From Thermus sp. LT1-2-5 (lineage in GTDB: Bacteria; Deinococcota; Deinococci; Deinococcales; Thermaceae), in contig NZ_BSRG01000002.1 of the NCBI RefSeq assembly GCF_040363165.1, positions 186,001-250,000 of the forward strand: 64,000 bases of DNA. Reading direction: 5' to 3'. Numbering within the stretch: position 1 is the first letter of the stretch; each line of letters opens with the position of its first letter. The notes below the pieces were generated by a model. It was not told where the DNA came from. It searched no databases and saw only the letters and a list, made by a program, of their open reading frames with translations. Below are positions 1 through 8,604 of this stretch, piece after piece. The translations under genes and the position numbers were made by a program.

Positions 1-768
1 GTAGTGGGCCAGGGCTTGCCGCAACGGCTTAGCCTCGAGGCCGAACTCCCCGTGCTCAAAGGTCCCCCCACCAGCACCTTCCGTTACCGGGTGACCCTCA
101 AGAACGAGTCCGATCGGGACCTTCTGGTTTCCCTGGAGTACGAGGCCCCTAAGGGCTTCCAGGTCACCTTCACCCCCGCCTTCGCCAGCCAGCAGGTGAC
201 CAGCCTGCCCATCAAGGCGGGGGAAAGCAAGGACCTAGACGTGGAGGTCTCCTTGCCCAAGGACACCAAGGCGGACACCTACGGCCTCACCTTGCGAGCG
301 GTGGCGGGGGAGGCCAAGGCGGAGCTGGCCCTCACCCTGGAAGTCACGGGGCGGCCCGAGGTGCGCTTCACCACCAAGGAAGGAAGACTTTCCGGCCAGG
401 TGGTGGCGGGCCGGGAGAACCCGGTGAAGCTCCTGGTGAAAAACGAGGGGAGCGCCCCCGCCAAGAACCTGTCCTTCAGCGCCATGGAGCCCTCGGGCTG
501 GGAGGTGAAGTTCGAACCGGATAAGCTGGAGTCCCTGGACCCTGGCCAGGAACAGGAGATCACCGCCCGTATCAAGCCCTCCCCCAAGGCGGTCACCGGG
601 GACTACATGGTGACCCTTTCCCTCTCGGGGGACGAGGGGGTTTCCGAGAGCCTGGACTACCGGGCCACCGTGGTTCGCTCCAGCCTCTGGGGCCTTGTGG
701 GGGTGGGGATCATGGCGGTGGCCCTCCTGGTCCTGGGCTTCGCCGTGAACCGCTTTGGCCGGAGGTAG
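1..768 (+). CDS. NEW3-domain membrane protein, 5' end outside window
   Basis: The frame is open to the first base of the window, so the true start, probably with a signal peptide, lies upstream. What is visible is two Ig-like repeats of the NEW3/NPCBM-associated type (roughly residues 10-115 and 120-215), with recurring phrases about [11 protein letters not shown] and [13 protein letters not shown] single C-terminal membrane segment (about 228-247) and a basic tail follow. This predicts an extracytoplasmic beta-sandwich protein tethered to the membrane. The stop codon is one base before the ATPase start, and a permease follows, so it is likely the extracellular partner of that ABC system. The substrate cannot be read from sequence. 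Confidence 0.8.
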   Translation, partial: VVGQGLPQRLSLEAELPVLKGPPTSTFRYRVTLKNESDRDLLVSLEYEAPKGFQVTFTPAFASQQVTSLPIKAGESKDLDVEVSLPKDTKADTYGLTLRAVAGEAKAELALTLEVTGRPEVRFTTKEGRLSGQVVAGRENPVKLLVKNEGSAPAKNLSFSAMEPSGWEVKFEPDKLESLDPGQEQEITARIKPSPKAVTGDYMVTLSLSGDEGVSESLDYRATVVRSSLWGLVGVGIMAVALLVLGFAVNRFGRR

Positions 769-769
769 C

Positions 770-1693
770 ATGACGGTTATCCAAACCCGCGGCCTCACCA
801 AGCGCTACGGCCGGGTGGTGGCCGTGGAGGACCTGAACCTGGAGGTGGCGGAGGGGGAGGTCTTCGGCCTCCTGGGCCCCAACGGCTCGGGCAAGACCAC
901 CACCATCCTCATGCTTCTGGGCCTCACCGAGCCCACCGCCGGGGAAGCCCGGGTCTTGGGCCTGGACCCCATGCGGGAGCCCCTAAAGGTGAAGGCCAAG
1001 GTGGGCTACCTCCCCGACCAGGTGGGCTTCTACGGGGAGCTCACCGCCTGGGAAAACCTCCGCTACACCACAAGGCTCCTGGGCCTCTCCGAGGCCGAGG
1101 CCAAGGCCCGCATCGAGGAGGTCTTGCAGCGCATGGGGCTTTGGGAGGTCAAGGACCGCCGGGTTTCCGCCTTCAGCCGGGGCATGCGCCAGCGCCTGGG
1201 CCTGGCGGAAGTCCTCCTCAAAAAGCCCAAGGTGGCCATCCTGGACGAGCCCACCCTGGGCCTGGACCCCGAGGCCGCCCGGGAATTCTTGGCCCTCATC
1301 AAGGGCCTGAAGCAAGAGGGCATCACCGTGCTCCTTTCCAGCCACCTGCTACATCAGGTGCAGGAGATCTGCGACCGGGTGGGGCTATTCCACAAGGGAC
1401 GGCTCGCCCTCTTAGGCACCGTGGAGGAGCTAGCTCAACGGGTGCTGGGGGGCGGGTACGAGATCCTGGTGGAGGCGAGCCCGGGCCTTGCCGAGGCCTT
1501 CGCCGCCTTGGACGGGGTGGCCAAGGTGGAAACGGGGGAAGGGCGTTACCGGGTCCTCGCCACCCGCGACCTCAGGCCCGAGCTGGCCCGCATCGCCGTG
1601 GCGCAGGGTAGCCTCTACGGCCTAGCCCTTCGCAAGCCCAGCTTGGACGAGGTCTACGCCCACTACTTCCAGGAGGTGGCCCATGCGGCGTGA
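770..1693 (+). CDS. ABC transporter ATP-binding protein (NatA/CcmA type)
   Basis: This 307-residue ATPase has Walker [10 protein letters not shown] near residue 36, an ABC signature in [12 protein letters not shown], Walker [14 protein letters not shown], and a switch His in [10 protein letters not shown]. The C-terminal third (about 220-307) is the extension usual in ABC-2 exporters of the NatA/CcmA group. I chose the ATG at 770 because GGAGG at 761-765 is correctly spaced; an in-frame TTG at 755 lies inside the preceding gene. It overlaps the permease gene by 11 bases, so the two are surely co-translated. Substrate unknown. Confidence 0.93.
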   Translation: MTVIQTRGLTKRYGRVVAVEDLNLEVAEGEVFGLLGPNGSGKTTTILMLLGLTEPTAGEARVLGLDPMREPLKVKAKVGYLPDQVGFYGELTAWENLRYTTRLLGLSEAEAKARIEEVLQRMGLWEVKDRRVSAFSRGMRQRLGLAEVLLKKPKVAILDEPTLGLDPEAAREFLALIKGLKQEGITVLLSSHLLHQVQEICDRVGLFHKGRLALLGTVEELAQRVLGGGYEILVEASPGLAEAFAALDGVAKVETGEGRYRVLATRDLRPELARIAVAQGSLYGLALRKPSLDEVYAHYFQEVAHAA

Positions 1694-2639
1694 AGGCTCA
1701 CCCTGGACCGGTCTTTGGGCGGTTTTCTTCAAGGAGATGGCCGACCACCTCTCGGGGCTCAGGATGCGGATCCTGGAAGCCCTGATCCTCCTTTCCGCCC
1801 TGGCCGCCCTGTACACGGGCACCCAAACCTTGCGGCAGACCGTGGGGGAGGACCCCTACCTCTACCTCAAGCTCCTCACCACCGCCCAGGACCCCTTGCC
1901 CTCCTTCGTGGGCTTCCTCTCCTTCTTTGTCCCCCTGGCGGCCATCGCCTTAGCCTTCGACGCCGTGAACGGGGAGTATGCCCGGGGCACGCTTTCCCGC
2001 ATCCTCTCCCAGCCTATCTACCGGGACGCCCTCCTCTTCGGCAAGTTCCTGGCGGGGCTTGGCACCTTGGCGGTCCTCCTCCTCGCCCTTTTCCTCCTGG
2101 TGGTGGGCCTTGGGCTCTTCACCCTGGGCGTGCCCCCAGAGGCGGAGGAGATGGCCCGGGCCTTCTTCTTCCTCCTGGCCACCTTGGCCTACGCTGGGGT
2201 CTGGCTCGCCCTAGGCCTTCTCTTCTCGGTGCTTTTCCGCCAGCCCGCCACCGCCGCCTTGGCCGCCATCGGGGTCTGGCTCTTCTTCGCCGTCTTCTTT
2301 CCCATCCTCACCGACCTGGCGGCGAATGCCCTTCTCCTCCAGGCCGACCCCTTTGACCCGGAAAGCCAGCTGAGGCAGGCCAACCTGGCCCTTTGGATCT
2401 CCCGGCTTTCCCCCAACACCCTCTACGCCGAAACCCTCACCGCCGTCCTCAACCCGGCGGTACGCTCCTTGGGACCCATCCTCATCACCCAGCTGGAAGG
2501 GGCGGTGCTCGGAACCCCCCTACCTCTGGGGCAAAGCCTCCTCCTCATCTGGCCCCAGCTCACCGGGCTCATGGCCCTGGTCATCCTCCTCTTCACCCTG
2601 GCCTACGTGGCCTTCCAGCGGCAGGAGGTGCGGGCCTAA
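1683..2639 (+). CDS. ABC-2 type transporter permease
   Basis: A 318-residue polytopic protein with about six hydrophobic segments. The first is near residue 30-45, then comes a periplasmic stretch, and a cluster of segments runs from about 75 to 200. A last segment near 285-310 closes the protein. The pattern [21 protein letters not shown] is typical of ABC-2 permeases (NosY/NatB-like), where it precedes the second membrane helix. It starts inside the end of the ATPase gene. A hairpin terminator follows at once, closing the three-gene unit. The likely role is export or membrane-lipid/peptide handling together with the NEW3 protein; direction and substrate are inference. Confidence 0.88.
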   Translation: MRREGSPWTGLWAVFFKEMADHLSGLRMRILEALILLSALAALYTGTQTLRQTVGEDPYLYLKLLTTAQDPLPSFVGFLSFFVPLAAIALAFDAVNGEYARGTLSRILSQPIYRDALLFGKFLAGLGTLAVLLLALFLLVVGLGLFTLGVPPEAEEMARAFFFLLATLAYAGVWLALGLLFSVLFRQPATAALAAIGVWLFFAVFFPILTDLAANALLLQADPFDPESQLRQANLALWISRLSPNTLYAETLTAVLNPAVRSLGPILITQLEGAVLGTPLPLGQSLLLIWPQLTGLMALVILLFTLAYVAFQRQEVRA

Positions 2640-2642
2640 AAC

Positions 2643-2666
2643 GGGCCGTGGCTTCCGCCACGGCCC
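2643..2666. terminator. bidirectional terminator hairpin
   Basis: A perfect 10-bp stem (GGGCCGTGGC / GCCACGGCCC) with a 4-base TTCC loop lies between two convergent genes. On + it is followed by TTATT; on - it is followed by TTTTAGG. The minus-strand cupin stop codon sits directly beside it. Confidence 0.8.
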
Positions 2667-3038
2667 TTATTCCTCCAGCCACTCCGTGGCGTAGGCGCTG
2701 GTCTTGGGGATAACGCAGAGGAACTCCACGGGCTCCTCCCCCTCGTTCACGTAGGCGTGCGGGGTGTCGGGGGGGATGTAGACCGCCTGGCCCGCAGCCA
2801 CCTCCCGCACCTCGTTCCCCAACAAGACCTTCATGCGCCCGGAGAGCACGTACTGCTCATGCTCTATGGTGGGGTGCTTGTGCTTGGGGATCCGCCCTCC
2901 CGGGAGGAGGGTGAACTTGCGGGTGATGAAGTGGGGCGCCCCGTCCTCAGGACCGATGAGGACCTGGATAAAGGCCTTCTCCCCCCGTTCCACGGGGCGG
3001 GCCTCCACGCTGGCCGCCTGCTTGACCACGGGCTTCAT
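2667..3038 (-). CDS. single-domain cupin protein
   Basis: A 123-residue protein with one cupin barrel. Motif 1 is GGRIPKHKHPTIEHEQYVLSG, giving metal-ligand candidates His53, His55, Glu59 or Glu61; motif 2 is IPPDTPHAY with a fourth His. It is probably a small metal-binding enzyme or sensor; the substrate is unknown. I prefer the ATG at 3038 because it forms an ATGA overlap with the stop of the upstream phosphoribosyltransferase gene. An ATG three codons earlier (3047) is possible but has no ribosome-binding site. Confidence 0.85.
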   Translation of the reverse strand: MKPVVKQAASVEARPVERGEKAFIQVLIGPEDGAPHFITRKFTLLPGGRIPKHKHPTIEHEQYVLSGRMKVLLGNEVREVAAGQAVYIPPDTPHAYVNEGEEPVEFLCVIPKTSAYATEWLEE

Positions 3039-3661
3039 GCCGCCCATTGTAGCAAAAGGCCCTCTACTTCCTCGTCCGTGACCTCGCTGAAGTCCAGATA
3101 GTAGGCTCCCACGGCGGCGAAGTCAGGGGGCGTGGAAAGGGCCACCACCTCCGCCCGCTCCTTAAGCTTCTCCACCGCTTCCGGGCTGGCCACGGGCACC
3201 GCCACCACCACGCGCCTGGGGTTTTCCGCCAAGACCACGGAAAGGGCCGCCTCCATGCTAGCGCCGGTGGCGATGCCGTCATCCACCAACACCACGTCCC
3301 TTCCGGCCAGGGGCACCTTGGGGCGCACCTTGCGGTAGCGCTCCGCCCGCTTGCGGATCACGTCCTTTTGCCGGGCCGCCTCCCGCTCCAAATAGCTTCG
3401 GTCAGCAAACTGCAACGCATAGGGGCGGAGGATGAGCTCACCCCGTTCTCCCACCGCCCCCAAGGCGAACTCGGGGTTGCCGGGGGCCCCCACCTTGCGT
3501 ACCAAGACCACGTCCAGCTCGCCCCCCAGGCGCCGGGCCACCTCGTCCGCCACCACCACCCCACCCCGGGGTATTCCCAAAACCACGGGGCGCTCTAAGC
3601 CCAGGGGTTGTAAGGCTTCAGCCAAGAGGGCTCCGGCGTGCCGGCGGTCACGGAAGCGCAT
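3035..3661 (-). CDS. phosphoribosyltransferase-family protein
   Basis: A 208-residue type I phosphoribosyltransferase fold. The PRPP-binding motif VVLVDDGIATGAS is intact and the N-terminal FRDRRHAGALLAEAL is typical of the standalone PRTase-like family (COG1926). That family is often annotated only as 'predicted phosphoribosyltransferase'; the base substrate is not evident. A GGAGG precedes the ATG by seven bases. It is translationally coupled to the cupin gene, which suggests a shared but unknown role. Confidence 0.85.
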   Translation of the reverse strand: MRFRDRRHAGALLAEALQPLGLERPVVLGIPRGGVVVADEVARRLGGELDVVLVRKVGAPGNPEFALGAVGERGELILRPYALQFADRSYLEREAARQKDVIRKRAERYRKVRPKVPLAGRDVVLVDDGIATGASMEAALSVVLAENPRRVVVAVPVASPEAVEKLKERAEVVALSTPPDFAAVGAYYLDFSEVTDEEVEGLLLQWAA

Positions 3662-3750
3662 AGGAAACCTCCGCTATCCATGCTACACCAGCCCATGCTC
3701 TTGAACGCGGTATAAAGTGTCTGGTAGCCTGTAGGGCAAAGGAGGGTAGC

Positions 3751-5433
3751 ATGTCTGAAGTCGGCACGAAGCCCTGGCTGGCCCATTACGACCCCGGTGT
3801 ACCGGCGGAAATAACGGTCCCGCCCATTCCCCTCTGGCGCTTTTTGGAGGATAGCGCCAAGCGCTTTCCCCAGAACGTGGCCTTGGAGTTCTTGGGGAAG
3901 ACCCTAACCTATGGGGAAACCTGGGAGCTTGCCCGCCGCTTCGCCCAGGGGCTTATGGACCTGGGGGTGAAGCCAGGGGAGCGGGTGGCCATCATGCTCC
4001 CCAATACCCCGCAGTTTGTCCTGGCCTTCTTCGGCACCCTCCTGGCGGGGGGCGTGGGGGTGAACGTGAACCCCTTATACACCCCGAGGGAGCTTCGGCA
4101 TCAACTTAAGGACGCAGGGGCGGAAACCCTGGTTATCCTGGACCACCTCCTCCCCCGCTTCCTCGAGGTGGAGAAGGAAACCCCGGTGAAGCGGGTGGTG
4201 GTCACCGGGATTAAGGACTTCCTCCCCTTTCCCAAAAACCTCCTCTACCCCTTGAAGGCCAAAAGGGACAAGCTCCCCCTGGGCTTCCCCAAGCGGGAAG
4301 GGTTTCACGCCTTCCTAGACCTCCTCAAGCGCCCCCCCGCCACGCCCCACGTGGCCGACCCTGAGGACCTGGCCCTGTTGCAGTACACGGGCGGCACCAC
4401 GGGGGTCTCCAAGGGGGCCATGCTCACCCACCGCAACCTGGTGGCCAACGTCCTGCAGATCGACGCCTGGGACCCCACCTCGAGGGAACTCTTGGGCAAG
4501 GGGGTGATGCTGGGGGCCCTGCCCTTCTTCCACGTTTACGGCATGACCGTGGCCATGAACTACGGGCTCTTTTCCGGCTACAAGATCGTCCTTTTGCCCC
4601 GCCCGGAGATCCACGCCGTGGTGGAGGCCATAGAAAAGCACCAGGTCACCCACTTCCCCGGGGTGCCCACCCTGTACGTGGCCTTCAACAACTTCCCCGG
4701 GATCGAGAAGCGCAACGTCAAGAGCATCCGCATCTGCCTCTCGGGGGCGGCGCCCTTGCCGGTGGAGGTGGCCAAGCGCTTTGAAGAGATCACCGGGGCC
4801 AGGCTCATCGAGGGCTACGGGCTCTCCGAGGCCAGCCCCGTGACCCACTCCAACCCGGTGGAGGGGGTGGTGAAGAAGGGCTCCATCGGCATGCCCCTTC
4901 CCAGCGTGGAGGCCAAGGTGGTGGACGAGGAGGGGCGGGAGGTGCCCCTGGGCGAGGTGGGCGAGCTTATCGTCAGGGGCCCCAACGTCATGAAAGGCTA
5001 CTGGAACCGCCCCGAGGAAACCCAAAAGGCCCTCAAGGACGGCTGGCTCTTCACCGGCGACATGGCCCGCATGGACGAAGACGGCTACTTCTACATCGTG
5101 GACCGCAAAAAGGACATGATCATCGCCGGAGGCTACAACATCTACCCCCGCGAGGTGGAAGAGGTCCTCTACCAACATGAAGCCGTCCAGGAAGCCGCCG
5201 TGGTGGGCGTCCCCGACCCCTACCGCGGGGAAACCGTGGCCGCCTTCCTCGTCCTCAAGCCCGAGTACCGGGGCAGGGTCACGGAGAAGGACATCGAAGC
5301 CTTCTGCCGCAAACACCTCGCCGCCTACAAGGTGCCCCGCATCCTAGAGTTCCGCGAAAGCCTCCCCAAGTCCAGCGTGGGGAAGATCCTAAGGCGGGAG
5401 CTCAGGGAAGAGTTCGCCAAGAAGCGGGGCTAA
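3751..5433 (+). CDS. fadD: long-chain fatty acid-CoA ligase
   Basis: A 560-residue AMP-forming acyl-CoA synthetase of the ANL superfamily. It activates fatty acids to acyl-CoA through an acyl-adenylate. Visible are the P-loop YTGGTTGVSKGAML (about residue 211), the A5 motif YGLSEASPV, the A7 aspartate in FTGDMARMDEDG, the hinge DRKKDMIIAGGYNIYP and the C-terminal catalytic lysine in SVGKILRREL. It closely resembles the structurally known Thermus long-chain ACS as I remember it. AAAGGAGG lies just before the ATG, and TATAAA at 3711-3716 is a possible -10 box without a convincing -35. It converges on the cysteine desulfurase gene with a 4-base overlap of stops. Confidence 0.93.
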   Translation: MSEVGTKPWLAHYDPGVPAEITVPPIPLWRFLEDSAKRFPQNVALEFLGKTLTYGETWELARRFAQGLMDLGVKPGERVAIMLPNTPQFVLAFFGTLLAGGVGVNVNPLYTPRELRHQLKDAGAETLVILDHLLPRFLEVEKETPVKRVVVTGIKDFLPFPKNLLYPLKAKRDKLPLGFPKREGFHAFLDLLKRPPATPHVADPEDLALLQYTGGTTGVSKGAMLTHRNLVANVLQIDAWDPTSRELLGKGVMLGALPFFHVYGMTVAMNYGLFSGYKIVLLPRPEIHAVVEAIEKHQVTHFPGVPTLYVAFNNFPGIEKRNVKSIRICLSGAAPLPVEVAKRFEEITGARLIEGYGLSEASPVTHSNPVEGVVKKGSIGMPLPSVEAKVVDEEGREVPLGEVGELIVRGPNVMKGYWNRPEETQKALKDGWLFTGDMARMDEDGYFYIVDRKKDMIIAGGYNIYPREVEEVLYQHEAVQEAAVVGVPDPYRGETVAAFLVLKPEYRGRVTEKDIEAFCRKHLAAYKVPRILEFRESLPKSSVGKILRRELREEFAKKRG

Positions 5434-6554
5434 GCCCGGGCCCGCGCCACCGCCTCCTTAAAGGCGGCCACCGCCTGGTCCACCTCCTCGAGGGTGGTGG
5501 CGCGGCCTAGGGAAAAGCGCAAGGAGGCCTTGGCCTCCTTGGAGGGGCGGCCCAGGGCCAGGAGGACGTGGGAGGGCTCCAGGCTCCCCGCAGAGCAGGC
5601 GGAGCCGGAAGACACCGCCACCCCCAGGAGGTCCATGGCGAGGAGAAGCGCCTCCCCGTCCGCCCCCTTCACCGTGACGTTGGTCAGGTGGGGCAGGCGG
5701 GCCGTGGGGTGGCCGTTCCGCTCCACCCCGGACACGGCCAGGAGGCCGGCCTCGAGGCGGTCCCGCAGGGCGGCAAGGCGGGGCGCCTCCTCAGGAAGAA
5801 GCCTTAGGGCCTTCTCCAAGGCCACCGCCATCCCGTGGGCCAGGACGGGGCTTGGCGTCCCCCCCCGCCTTCCCCCCTCCTGGCTTCCCGGCACCAAGGG
5901 AAAGAGGTCCACCCCCTGGCGCACCACCAGGGCCCCGATCCCCTTGGGCCCGTAGAACTTGTGGGCGCTTAGGGAAACCAGGTCCGCCCCCACCTCCTCC
6001 ACCCGGAAGGGGACATGGCCCACCGCCTGCACGGCGTCCGTGTGGAAGAGGACCCCGTGGGCGTGGGCCAGTTCGGCCATCTCCCAGATGGGGTATAGGG
6101 TCCCCACCTCGTTGTTGGCCGCCATGACGCTCACCAGGATGGTGTCGGGCCGCAGGGCCTCCGCCACCTGCTCGGGGTAGACCAGGCCCGTGGGGTCCGG
6201 CTTGAGCCGGGTCACGGCGAAACCGAGCCGCTCCAAGAGGCGCAAAGCCCCGAGCACCGCCGAGTGCTCCACCTCGGTGCTCACCACGTGCCCCCGCCCC
6301 TTGGCCAAGGCCACCCCCAAAAGGGCCAAGGCGTCCGCCTCCGAGCCGCCGCTGGTGAAGACCACCTCCCGGGGCCGCACCCCCAAAAGGGCGGCTACCT
6401 TCTCCCTGGCCCCCTCCAAAACCCGCCGGGCCTCCTGGCCATAGCGGTGAATGCTAGAAGGGTTCCCGAACACCTCTTCCACCCCCCGCATGGCCTCCCG
6501 CACCTCGGGGTCCAAGGGGGTGGTGGCGGCGTGGTCCAGATAGATCCCGCGCAC
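5430..6554 (-). CDS. iscS: cysteine desulfurase (NifS/IscS family)
   Basis: A 374-residue PLP-dependent class V aminotransferase that removes sulfur from cysteine for Fe-S cluster and thiolation pathways. It has the canonical N-terminus IYLDHAATTPLDP, the PLP-lysine motif SLSAHKFYGPKG and the persulfide cysteine Cys320 in SSGSACSAGS, placing it in the NifS/IscS group. Translation starts at GTG; no upstream alternative preserves the family N-terminus. It lies directly after an IscR-like regulator, the classic isc order, but no iscU or iscA follows here. Confidence 0.95.
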   Translation of the reverse strand: MRGIYLDHAATTPLDPEVREAMRGVEEVFGNPSSIHRYGQEARRVLEGAREKVAALLGVRPREVVFTSGGSEADALALLGVALAKGRGHVVSTEVEHSAVLGALRLLERLGFAVTRLKPDPTGLVYPEQVAEALRPDTILVSVMAANNEVGTLYPIWEMAELAHAHGVLFHTDAVQAVGHVPFRVEEVGADLVSLSAHKFYGPKGIGALVVRQGVDLFPLVPGSQEGGRRGGTPSPVLAHGMAVALEKALRLLPEEAPRLAALRDRLEAGLLAVSGVERNGHPTARLPHLTNVTVKGADGEALLLAMDLLGVAVSSGSACSAGSLEPSHVLLALGRPSKEAKASLRFSLGRATTLEEVDQAVAAFKEAVARARA

Positions 6555-6563
6555 CCCCTAAGC

Positions 6564-7010
6564 CTACCCCGTGGGCTCCAGTTGGATGAGGCGCTTCGCC
6601 TCGATGAGCTTCCGTTCCTCAATGAGGTCCTTGAGGGTGGTCCCCCCCAGGACCTGGCGCATGGCCAGGTCCACCCGCTTCCAAAGAAGCTCCGTGGAGC
6701 ACTGCCCCACTTTGGCGCAGCTTTCCGGGTCCTCAATGCAGGACACGGGGGCGAGGCTTCCCTCCAAGGCCTCCACCACCTCCAAGGCGGTGACCCGCTC
6801 CGGGGGGCGGGCCAAGCGGTACCCCCCTTTGGCCCCCCGCACGGAGCGGATGAAACCTGCCCGGCGCAACTGGGCGGCGATCTGCTCCAGGTAGTGCTGG
6901 CTGATGCCCTGGGCCTCCGCCACCTCCTTAAGGGGCACCGCCTCGGGGGCGCGGAGGCCGATCTCCACCAGGGCCCTCAGGCCGTACTGGGCCTTCGTGG
7001 AAACCCACAT
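6564..7010 (-). CDS. iscR: Rrf2-family Fe-S regulator (IscR-like)
   Basis: A 148-residue protein with an N-terminal winged helix (STKAQYGLRALVEI..., recognition region QGISQHYLEQIAAQL). It has three cysteines, Cys91, Cys98 and Cys104, in the same pattern as the [2Fe-2S] ligands of E. coli IscR. It probably senses Fe-S status and controls the downstream cysteine desulfurase gene and itself. A TATACT -10 box sits six bases before the ATG, so the mRNA is probably leaderless and an operator would have to overlap or lie upstream of that promoter. The name rests on family resemblance and position. Confidence 0.9.
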   Translation of the reverse strand: MWVSTKAQYGLRALVEIGLRAPEAVPLKEVAEAQGISQHYLEQIAAQLRRAGFIRSVRGAKGGYRLARPPERVTALEVVEALEGSLAPVSCIEDPESCAKVGQCSTELLWKRVDLAMRQVLGGTTLKDLIEERKLIEAKRLIQLEPTG

Positions 7011-7016
7011 GCCCTC

Positions 7017-7022
7017 AGTATA
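7017..7022 (-). promoter_or_regulatory. -10 box (TATACT) of the iscR-iscS unit
   Basis: TATACT on the minus strand ends six bases before the iscR ATG, within a 15-base gap. No good -35 hexamer is seen 16-18 bases upstream. The predicted transcript is leaderless. Confidence 0.6.
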
Positions 7023-7025
7023 CCC

Positions 7026-7838
7026 CTATTTGCCGTGCGAAAATAGCCATTTTGTGAAGGCCAGGGCAAAGAACCCTGCCTGGGCCAGGACCACGCTGGC
7101 CCCGCTGGGCCAGTCCAGGAGGAAGGAGAGGAAAAGGCCCAGGAGGGTGGATAGGGCGGCGAAGAGGAGGGAAAGGAGGGTCATGCGGGCGAAGGTGGGA
7201 GCAAGAAGCCTTGCCGTGGCCCCGGGAATGACCAAAAAGGCCGCCACCAAAAGGACCCCCACCACCTTCACCGCCAGAACTAGGCTCACAGCGATGAAGC
7301 CGGCAAGGAGGTAGTCGTGAAAAACCACGGGCAGGCGGTCCGCCAGGGCGAGCTCCCGGTCCAAAGTGGCGTAGGCCAAGCTCCCCCAAAGGGGGAGGAG
7401 GAAAAGCCCCACGAGGCAAAGGAACCCCAAGGCCCAAAGGTCCTCCGGCCCCACCGCCAAGAGGGAGCCAAAGAGGTAGCCCATGGCGTCCCCCACATAC
7501 CCCTTGGCCTTGGCCAGGAAAACCGCCCCTAAGGCCACGGAAAGGGCGAAGAAGACGCCGATGGCGGTGTCCTCGGAAAGCTCGGTGCGCTCCTTCACGA
7601 AGGTGATGGCCAGGGCTACCAAGAAGGTGAAGGGGAGGGCAAACCAAAGGGGCTCCCCCCGCAGGAAAAGCCCCAAGGCCACCCCGGCGAAGGCGGCGTG
7701 GGCCAGGCCGTCCCCCAGGAAGGAAAGCCGCCTTTGCACCACAAAGGGAGAAAGAAGCCCGGCCAAAAGGCTCACCAAAAGCCCAGCCAGGAGGGCCCGC
7801 TGGAAAAAGGGGTACGCCAAGGCCTCAAGCACCGCCAC
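7026..7838 (-). CDS. metal ABC transporter permease (ZnuB/MntB type)
   Basis: A 270-residue ABC-3 family permease with about eight to nine membrane segments. Family hallmarks are RRLSFLGDGLAHAAFAGVALG near the second segment and KVVGVLLVAAFLVIPGATARLL near 190. These permeases import Zn2+ or Mn2+ with a ZnuC-type ATPase, whose gene immediately precedes it and overlaps by 14 bases. Start is GTG. No solute-binding protein gene of the ZnuA type is beside it; it must be elsewhere, or the pair has another role. Confidence 0.9.
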   Translation of the reverse strand: MAVLEALAYPFFQRALLAGLLVSLLAGLLSPFVVQRRLSFLGDGLAHAAFAGVALGLFLRGEPLWFALPFTFLVALAITFVKERTELSEDTAIGVFFALSVALGAVFLAKAKGYVGDAMGYLFGSLLAVGPEDLWALGFLCLVGLFLLPLWGSLAYATLDRELALADRLPVVFHDYLLAGFIAVSLVLAVKVVGVLLVAAFLVIPGATARLLAPTFARMTLLSLLFAALSTLLGLFLSFLLDWPSGASVVLAQAGFFALAFTKWLFSHGK

Positions 7839-8565
7839 CTCCCAGATAGAGGCCGTGGGCGTGGCCCAGGTGGCCGAAGGCCTGGCGAAGGCACTCTTCG
7901 CTCAAGGCCCGCTCGGGTGGGCCAAAGCCCACCGCTTTTCGGTTGAGCACCAGAACGTGGCTGGCGTGGTGGGCCGCCTCCCAGTCATGGGTGACCATGA
8001 GGACCGTGGCCCCCGTTTCCGCCTGGTAGGCCTCGAGGTAGCGGTACAGGTCCACCTCCCCCGCCCGGTCCACCCCCGTGGCGGGCTCGTCCAGGAAGAG
8101 GAGCCGGGGCCGACGCACGAAGGCCCGGGCCAGGTAAACCCGCTGGAGCTGCCCCCCAGAAAGCCGGCCCAAGGGCCTTTCCGCCAAGCCCTCCGCCCCC
8201 ACCCGCGCCAGGGCGCGGAGGGCCTCCGCCCGCACCCAAGGGCTTAGGCGGAAGGGCCAGCGCCGTAAAAGCCCCGTGGCCACCAGCTCCAGGGCCAAGG
8301 CGGGAAAGGTGCGGTCAAAGGCCTTGATCTGGGGCACGTAGCCGAACCAAAGGGGATCGGCCTCGGCCAGGGGGCGGCCCAGCACCCGCACGCTCCCCCG
8401 GAAGGGCACCAGGCCTAAAAGGGCCTTGAGGAGGGTGCTCTTCCCCGCCCCGTTGGGCCCCACGATGGCCACGAAGGCGCCTTCGGGCACCCGGAAGGAA
8501 ACCCCCTCCAGGGCCCAGAACTCCCCCAGGCGCACGGCGAGGTCCTCCACCTCCAGGGCCCACAC
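7825..8565 (-). CDS. metal ABC transporter ATP-binding protein (ZnuC type)
   Basis: A 246-residue ATPase: Walker A GPNGAGKSTLL, Q-loop VPQIKAFDRTFP, signature LSGGQLQRVYLARA, Walker B LLFLDEPATGVD, and switch His in VTHDWEAAHHASH. The VPQ and DEPATGVD wording matches ZnuC/MntB-type ATPases. A His-rich C-terminus (FGHLGHAHGLYLGGGGA) is common in zinc systems. Start is GTG, seven bases after a -10 box with a good promoter, so translation is probably leaderless. Confidence 0.9.
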   Translation of the reverse strand: MWALEVEDLAVRLGEFWALEGVSFRVPEGAFVAIVGPNGAGKSTLLKALLGLVPFRGSVRVLGRPLAEADPLWFGYVPQIKAFDRTFPALALELVATGLLRRWPFRLSPWVRAEALRALARVGAEGLAERPLGRLSGGQLQRVYLARAFVRRPRLLFLDEPATGVDRAGEVDLYRYLEAYQAETGATVLMVTHDWEAAHHASHVLVLNRKAVGFGPPERALSEECLRQAFGHLGHAHGLYLGGGGA

Positions 8566-8572
8566 GCCCTTA

Positions 8573-8601
8573 ACGATACTGAGTTTTCACTTTTTGGTCA
8601 A
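8573..8601 (-). promoter_or_regulatory. promoter of the metal ABC transporter pair
   Basis: TTGACC (-35, plus coordinates 8596-8601), a 17-base A-rich spacer, then TATCGT (-10, 8573-8578) on the minus strand, seven bases before the GTG start. This is a sigma-A promoter giving a leaderless mRNA. The A-rich spacer is unusual in this GC-rich sequence and may hold a regulator site. Confidence 0.72.
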
Positions 8602-8604
8602 GGG

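Noticed and set aside
3701-3716. TTGAAC and TATAAA upstream of fadD as a promoter
   Set aside because: The boxes are only four bases apart; TATAAA alone remains possible.
4315-5316. A 333-codon open frame on - inside fadD
   Set aside because: Mirror frame of a certain acyl-CoA synthetase; no domain and no promoter.
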